A program made the translations under genes and the position numbers. Source: Fasciolopsis buskii (lineage: Eukaryota > Platyhelminthes > Trematoda > Plagiorchiida > Fasciolidae). From it: DNA of 64,000 nt. The notes under the pieces are model-generated. The model ran no database searches. It was not told where the DNA came from and saw nothing but the letters and a program-made list of their open reading frames with translations. Position 1 is the first letter of the stretch. The number at the start of each line of letters is the position of its first letter. Location: contig LUCM01005940.1 in NCBI GenBank assembly GCA_008360955.1, positions 228,950-292,949 of the forward strand, in the 5' to 3' direction. Of the stretch, positions 58,640 to 64,000 are shown one piece after another.

Positions 58640-60275
58640 CAAATAATATGTGATTTACACCGGCTTGAAAACAAGCATGGTGCCAACGAAACAATATACA
58701 AACAGAAGTGCAGAAGAGATACCATCAGGGGGCAAAATAGTAAACCACAACAAACTAACTGTTATTTTGTTTTCCCGTATCCTTTTTGTGTTCATTTGGT
58801 TGTTTTTGGACTATTTTTAAGTAGAATGAGTACTACAGACAGAGGATACAACATTGACGCTATTGACTTCGGTTCTGACCAACATCTCCCAGCGTCTACA
58901 ACCAACAACAATCTTATACGCCTGGGTCCAGCAACGAAGGCAGGAACCATCAATCGAGACCAAAGCTGAAACTAACTTTTTCATACCTCTACACCAAGTC
59001 ATACTCTGACCGCCATCTCGATTCTTCCAACATTGCCCAACACGTGCAAAAAGAGCACGAAAAACTAGACGCTAATCAACCATGTGCAATACGTGTCCAA
59101 ATCACCGAAGGCCACGTAGAGCGATTATCTCAATCCGAACACGACTGTCTGCACCCAATACAGGATCACGCACCTTGTTATTGCTCACCCGATATTCCCA
59201 CCACACACAAGCAATGTTTTTCAGACATCGGCGGTCAAACACAGAACGTCGCCGGACATCCTCGACACAAATAGACCAGGTCTCGCAACCGTACAGAAGA
59301 ACACTACGGACTGTAACATTGTGTACCCTTCCCCTGAGGGAAAGTCGGTTATCATGGCGACGGCACAAGTGCTTTAGTTTCACTAGAGCTGCTGTCTTTC
59401 GCAGTTTGTGGTTTGGTCTCCTTCCCAATACCTCCGACACATGTGATCAGGCTCCCGATGTAAGTGAAGCAAATGATTGCGTCTAACCGCTCACCACAAA
59501 CAGTGAATGCGAGTACAGACTCCTCCCAGTCTTGAACAAGCACAGTGCATTTTGAAGGTGCACAGCTTACACCGTATCGGGATACCTCAATCTTCATGCG
59601 GCCCAACGTGCGTTGAATCGTCTGTGCAGTGACACTCAGCAAGACGATATCATTGACATACTCCAAGTCAAAACGTCCGTCCCCTTGAGGGGAATTCAAC
59701 TCTGCCGTATGAAACACCAGATGAAACGTTCTGTAAAAAATCGTCTATGATAAAGTTGATAACGAATGGGGATATAGAGAAGCTATGCCGTGCTCGACGA
59801 AGCGTGGCGAAAGCTTGTCATAAGCCCTGGTCCGACCTTACGTATGACGGCACACCTCTTTGAGCACTGTCACAATTCTCAGTTATTCTGTTCTTCAACA
59901 AACAGTGCCAAAGTGTAGATCTTTCAACAGAGTCAAAGGCTGCACGAATGTCCAAGAACACGACGAACGTTGGCCTTGGAAGATAAAGCAACGTTTGAGT
60001 ACAGTCGGTTCCAGCCGGGATCGACTGGTGTGTGTCAGGAGGTCGCAAATTTTTAGCAGAAATTCGACGTGTCACATCGCAACGGGCTATTTCACAACTC
60101 ACCAACTCAGCAGAATGCAAGGCAATCTTGATAAGCAACCAGTGCTCATTGGTGCTTTGAGGCGGGAGCAATTTTAGCTTTTCAGTCAGCGTGCTTCGAT
60201 ACATTGATGGGTAAGTCGCAATCTAACAGATGCTGCAGCGTGCGTTTTGAGCATCTACCAAAGCACATGGACAGT
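58640..60275 (-). mobile_element. RTE-like family B, minus-strand copy with C-terminus and 3' UTR (B3)
   Basis: From 60275 downward it carries the linker after the endonuclease, the same shortened RT as copy B1 (128 identical residues over 59818-60204), motif A (VVFLDIRAAFDSVE) and YVND for motif C. The CVGGIGKE block, GCETWSICVEDVRRRS, MTWCRGMKKLVSAL and a 3' UTR with 'ttcgttggcaccatgcttgt' follow. The 5' end is abrupt, beside unrelated sequence. It shares its internal lesions with B1 and its 3' half with B2. Confidence 0.82.
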
Positions 60276-60985
60276 TTACTGTATATTAATCTGTGGTTGC
60301 AGCCCAGAGCAACGGTTATTTAATCTGCAAGAACCTGTACGTCTCACTTCACATAGCGTGCTGTCGACCGGGTTCCAGTCATGTAGTACACCCTCAACCT
60401 TCTCGTTGACAGCCATACCAGCAACAGCAACACCAGAAGCCACAGACTCAGCGTTCCTAGAAGGACATAGATTAGGCTTCAAGGAAGGACTAGATGAGGA
60501 TGTCAGTCGGATAGCAGAGCTGGAGTCTTTCATACGATATTATTAGACATAACAGATCGACAACTAGTGTTTCCAGTGAACTGGGTAAACACCCTGTTTG
60601 ACCTACACGCAGCCGTGTTTGCATATTGGATGTGGCTAGTTTGACAAGGCATGCAGGACGAGCACTATTTTAGTATACTAACGCCTGTACTCTGGGGAAT
60701 AAGTGTGGTTAACTGTTTTACAAGAACTCACGGTTCGGTGGCTGTAGCTGCCACCCAGACGTGGTTGATATAGGATCAATCTGTTATTGTTCCGAAGGCA
60801 GGATATGGTTGACGACCGACAGTTGGAAGATTTGCTGATCCTGAGCTAGGAGAATATACAATAGGGTGCTGTGCCTACTGTGTCTAACTTGAATTTACAT
60901 ATCATGCCTTGTTTGGTTAATCTGGGTAGGGGGTCTGTGGGAACAGTTTACATTTGCAGTGCTTCCAGACGGATAAGTCTAGGGA
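60276..60985. other. Unassigned stretch with a 99-codon frame
   Basis: It begins exactly where the minus-strand RTE copy ends. The plus-strand frame to 60546 reads STPSTFSLTAIPATATP followed by DSAFLEGHRLGFKEGLDED and then a stop. The Ser/Thr/Pro-rich then acidic-helical pattern could be a retroelement ORF1 end or a chance frame. No start or splice evidence. Confidence 0.35.
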
Positions 60986-60989
60986 TTCT

Positions 60990-63060
60990 GCCCTGATGAC
61001 GTTGCTACAAAACGTGATGAGTAGACCACCACGATTCGCCGTATTGGGAGACTTTACCCATTGTGAGAGCAACTGGGCAGGCGACGACGCACCTACAAAT
61101 AGCGCTGGTAACAAGTTCTTATCATGACTCCATATCCGTGGCCAGACTGAGCAGGTTAAACAGGTGACTAGATTTAGGGATGAGCAGAAGCCGTTGACAC
61201 TAGATCTAATTATAACTAGACATGGGTATTATAGATGCATTACTGTGAGGGAATAATCACTAGGCAAATGTAATCATTGTGTACTGCAAGTGACATTGGA
61301 TGGAAGGCCGTACCAACTACCAAAACTGTTAGAAACGTCGCCCGAAAAAAAACGAAGAGTATCTAAGAAATGTGGCAGAAAGCATTTGCTAGACCCCACG
61401 GAGTGCAGATGCATAGGTTGAGTATAGATGAGCTGCTACACGAAGATGCTTATTGCAGCTACCTGATGACTTGGCTTCCTCGGCGACGAGGCGGAATAAG
61501 CGTCGTCTGCTCTCGTGAAAGCCTAAGATGGGAACAGCGATTAATTCGCGAAGGAGGTTATAAATTTATTACAACAGTCATGAGTCCATGGCGTCTAGGT
61601 CACATATTTCAGGGTTAGGAACACAGTCCAAGCAATGCAACGCGACATGAAAATAAATCCCAAGAAGTTCTATGCATACATGCAGTGTAAAAATTCCACG
61701 GATGAACGAGTAGAAAACTTGGAAGGGGATTACGGTACTTTAGCTCTTACGGATTAGGATAGAGCCAAAACTTTTCTCTCATTCTTTAAGAGCGTATGTC
61801 GCCAGGCACAACCCAACATTTTCGGGATCTTCCAGTGGATCGGGACCGTAAATTACTGGATAGATCGAATGAAAACAAAGACAAAATGCTGCAGCTTTTA
61901 GGGTCACTAAAAAAGCACAACTAGGCAGGGGTGGAAGGCATCCATCCACCAGTTGTCCAGCCTAGTGCTGGTGCGCGATGCAAGCCTGTAGCGAAGCTGC
62001 ACAGAGCGTCTCGTATGCTGGGAGGACTTCCAGTGGACTGCAGGATGGCTACGGTGGTGGCAACACACGTCAGATTATAGGCAAAAGACTGACAACTATA
62101 AGCCGGCGAGACTCACGTCTTGGAACGGATAATTAAGAACCAATTTTGCTCGCGCCTTGTAAACGACAAGCTCTTAAATTTGGCGCAGTGCAGTTTGCCA
62201 GGAACAGGTAGTGCCTAACGAATTCCTGGATGAAAGAGCTCGCCACAAGGATGAAGGGAAAACAGTCGAGGTCTGTTAGCTATACTGTAGCAGATCTCTC
62301 GATTCTCTATTTTTTCGCTAGATCACACTGTCAGCTTATGGTATGACTGGATCAGTCAGACACTGGGTGACACAGTTTCTGAATAACCGTGGCTTTTAAA
62401 GTTCTGGTGGGTAACTACGAGGTCGGATCCGAAGATGCTATAAACGGAGTACTTCAGGACTTTGTACTTGGACCATTTTCGTTCCTTTCATTTATAAATA
62501 AGCTGGTGCGGGGACTATCTAATTTATGTATTGTATTTGCAGGTGATGCCAATGTAGCAGGAGAAAATATACCCCAGGATTTACAAGCATTCAAAATGCT
62601 CGATGGGTTCTACCATTAATTCATGACATATATCAGTTGCTGACCGCAAACGTAGATTTAGTCAGAAATAGACCAATGCGTTGTGCGTCAGAAGTCAGGG
62701 ACTTACGGGCAACGTCGTGCTTGACTTTTGGTCCTCTTGGTAGAATGAGGTGATGCCCAACAAAGCTAGAAGAGCATTGATCAGACCTCGGAAGGCAATA
62801 TCGTGCGATCAAAGAGAGGAGTTTCTGCCCTTGCGCTAAGTGCTGGTATATACTTTCTCCGAGTAATGTGTACAACCTTGGGCGCCATACTACCGCAAGG
62901 ATATGGAATGAATAGAGAAGGTCGAACGCCTAGCAATGCGAATAGTGGCTGGGAAGCAATGACAGAGTTACACCCAAAGAATTCTGGACCTGGTCCTCGA
63001 CTCAATAGGACGTAGACGAAACAGATGAAACTTAAAATAAAATTTTAGGATTGTAAAGGG
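60990..63060 (+). mobile_element. Degenerate CR1-like non-LTR retrotransposon
   Basis: Readable pieces in order are an endonuclease end (RFAVLGDFTHCESNW near 61035; KPLTLDLIITRHG near 61190), then MQRDMKINPKKFYAYMQCK. GVEGIHPPVVQPSA..CKPVAKLHRASRM (61930-62010) and the RT palm follow, with motif A decayed, GVLQDFVLGPFSFLSFINKL for motif B and FAGD for motif C (62389-62560). A thumb remnant VERLAMRIVAG lies near 62915. There are dozens of stops and frameshifts, the most eroded of the larger elements here. Confidence 0.72.
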
Positions 63061-63824
63061 TTTAACAAGCATAGAGGCTAGCGATCTCTCGATTTTGCTC
63101 CAATATATGGCATAAGAGAACACATCCTGAAGATACAAGAGTCAATGTAGGCTACAATTAAGGTCCAGGCTTTTATGAACCAGATTTTGCTTCTCTGCAA
63201 CAGACTATCCGATAGTGCTCTTCGTTGCACTTCCGCGAAAGCTTTGAACGAGCTGCAGATCCATATTGGAATACAATATTCCCGATTTGTGAAAGTGAAT
63301 GGGGTCGAAGCACCTCGAGTCCTTTACTCCGCCCAGTAAATATGGATAAAATATGCAAATATGCATATATGTATAAGCGTGATGCTGCTCCAAAACCTCC
63401 GTCTTTCAGAAAACAAACAAAGTCTGATCCCGCGCGGTATCACAAGCCAAGGAAATTCGCCAACAACACACCAACATGGACATTTGTTTGACCGTTGCGA
63501 CCAATTCTATCCTGTGCAGATCGAACTGAACTGACCTGACCGTATGTGTATTTGTGTGGTATTCGCTAATATCACATAAAACTCCGTAGACCTACAGGCC
63601 GCAATTAAAAGATTGCACATGAAACTTCAAGTTTTCTTAAAGGGAACTGAATGTCAAGAACCTTAGTTCCACGCCAAAACAGGCGAATTTAAGCGCACCT
63701 TGGTAGAGCGCGATAGTTTAAAAGCTGCTGGAAATAGCTTACAAGGAGAGTAAAATCAATTTGTAAGCCGTATCTGTACAAGACGAAGTCAGTTCCAGAG
63801 TCATACCCAGGGAGACTGTTGTGA
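63061..63824. other. Non-coding, nothing recognised
   Basis: It may include the decayed 3' end of the CR1-like element. An AT-rich patch with 'atgcaaatatgcatatatg' lies at 63353-63371. Confidence 0.4.
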
Positions 63825-64000
63825 CAAGCCTACTACCACAACGAGATTGCATCTTGACGTTATGCGACGGCTTGCTTGCTCCCATGACTCAACGAGCTAT
63901 ACAGAATGGCTTATCTCAAGCCGATGATCCAATCATGCCTGGAAGGTCAAAGGGTGGAGGCTTGACGAAGTAGTCTCCTGGTCCTCCAAGTTGGGGGTTG
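63825..64000 (-). repeat. Dispersed repeat R1, truncated by the window edge
   Basis: The reverse complement matches 58222-58395 closely ('caacccccaacttggag', 'accaggagacta.ttcgtca', 'accttccaggcatgattgg', 'gtcatggg.gcaagcaagccgt'). The copy runs off the end of the window, so its full length is unknown. Confidence 0.7.

Noticed and set aside
1..64000. CRISPR arrays, bacterial operons or prophage
   Set aside because: No regularly spaced short repeats and no bacterial-type gene organisation; all features are eukaryotic.

Overview
This is eukaryotic DNA from what looks like a flatworm, most likely a trematode (inference). It has no long intact ORFs, AT-leaning non-coding sequence, small exons with GT-AG borders separated by very long introns, and dense old non-LTR retrotransposons of RTE-like and CR1/Jockey-like type. 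It also holds a Ty3/gypsy remnant, a Penelope-like remnant and tRNA-derived SINEs. I see no bacterial, viral or CRISPR features.

The one host gene I can identify is a phospholipid scramblase (PLSCR family) homologue on the minus strand. Three in-phase exons are visible: 56218-56441, 54656-54817 and 39168-39338 (or ending at 39198 if spliced again). Together they give about 175 residues of the scramblase core. The second intron is about 15.3 kb and is filled with retroelements. The N-terminal exon or exons were not found. A second candidate minus-strand exon (4523-4853) has good splice sites but no recognisable family.

Layout: 0-7.7 kb holds two SINEs, a dispersed repeat and the candidate exon. 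7.7-11.1 kb is a decayed CR1/Jockey-like element that appears doubled because a 10-N gap is flanked by two identical 1508-bp copies, almost certainly an unmerged contig overlap. 11.7-13.0 kb has a second copy of the dispersed repeat and an RTE fragment. 13-21 kb is apparently empty. 21.2-25.9 kb has an internally deleted RTE derivative next to a longer relative with endonuclease and RT, flanked by inverted arms of another repeat. 28.0-28.8 kb is the Ty3/gypsy remnant. 31.6-36.6 kb contains a SINE, a Penelope-like remnant, an RTE copy and an endonuclease fragment. 39.2-56.4 kb is the scramblase gene with RTE copies, a SINE nested in an RTE, a tRNA-like element and other repeats in its introns. 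58.1-64 kb has a nearly identical inverted partner of the 34-35 kb RTE, a CR1-like element and further dispersed repeats.

All retroelement ORFs seen are broken by stops or frameshifts. Assignments rest on conserved motifs read by eye; no database search was possible. Element ends are approximate unless an alignment between copies fixes them.
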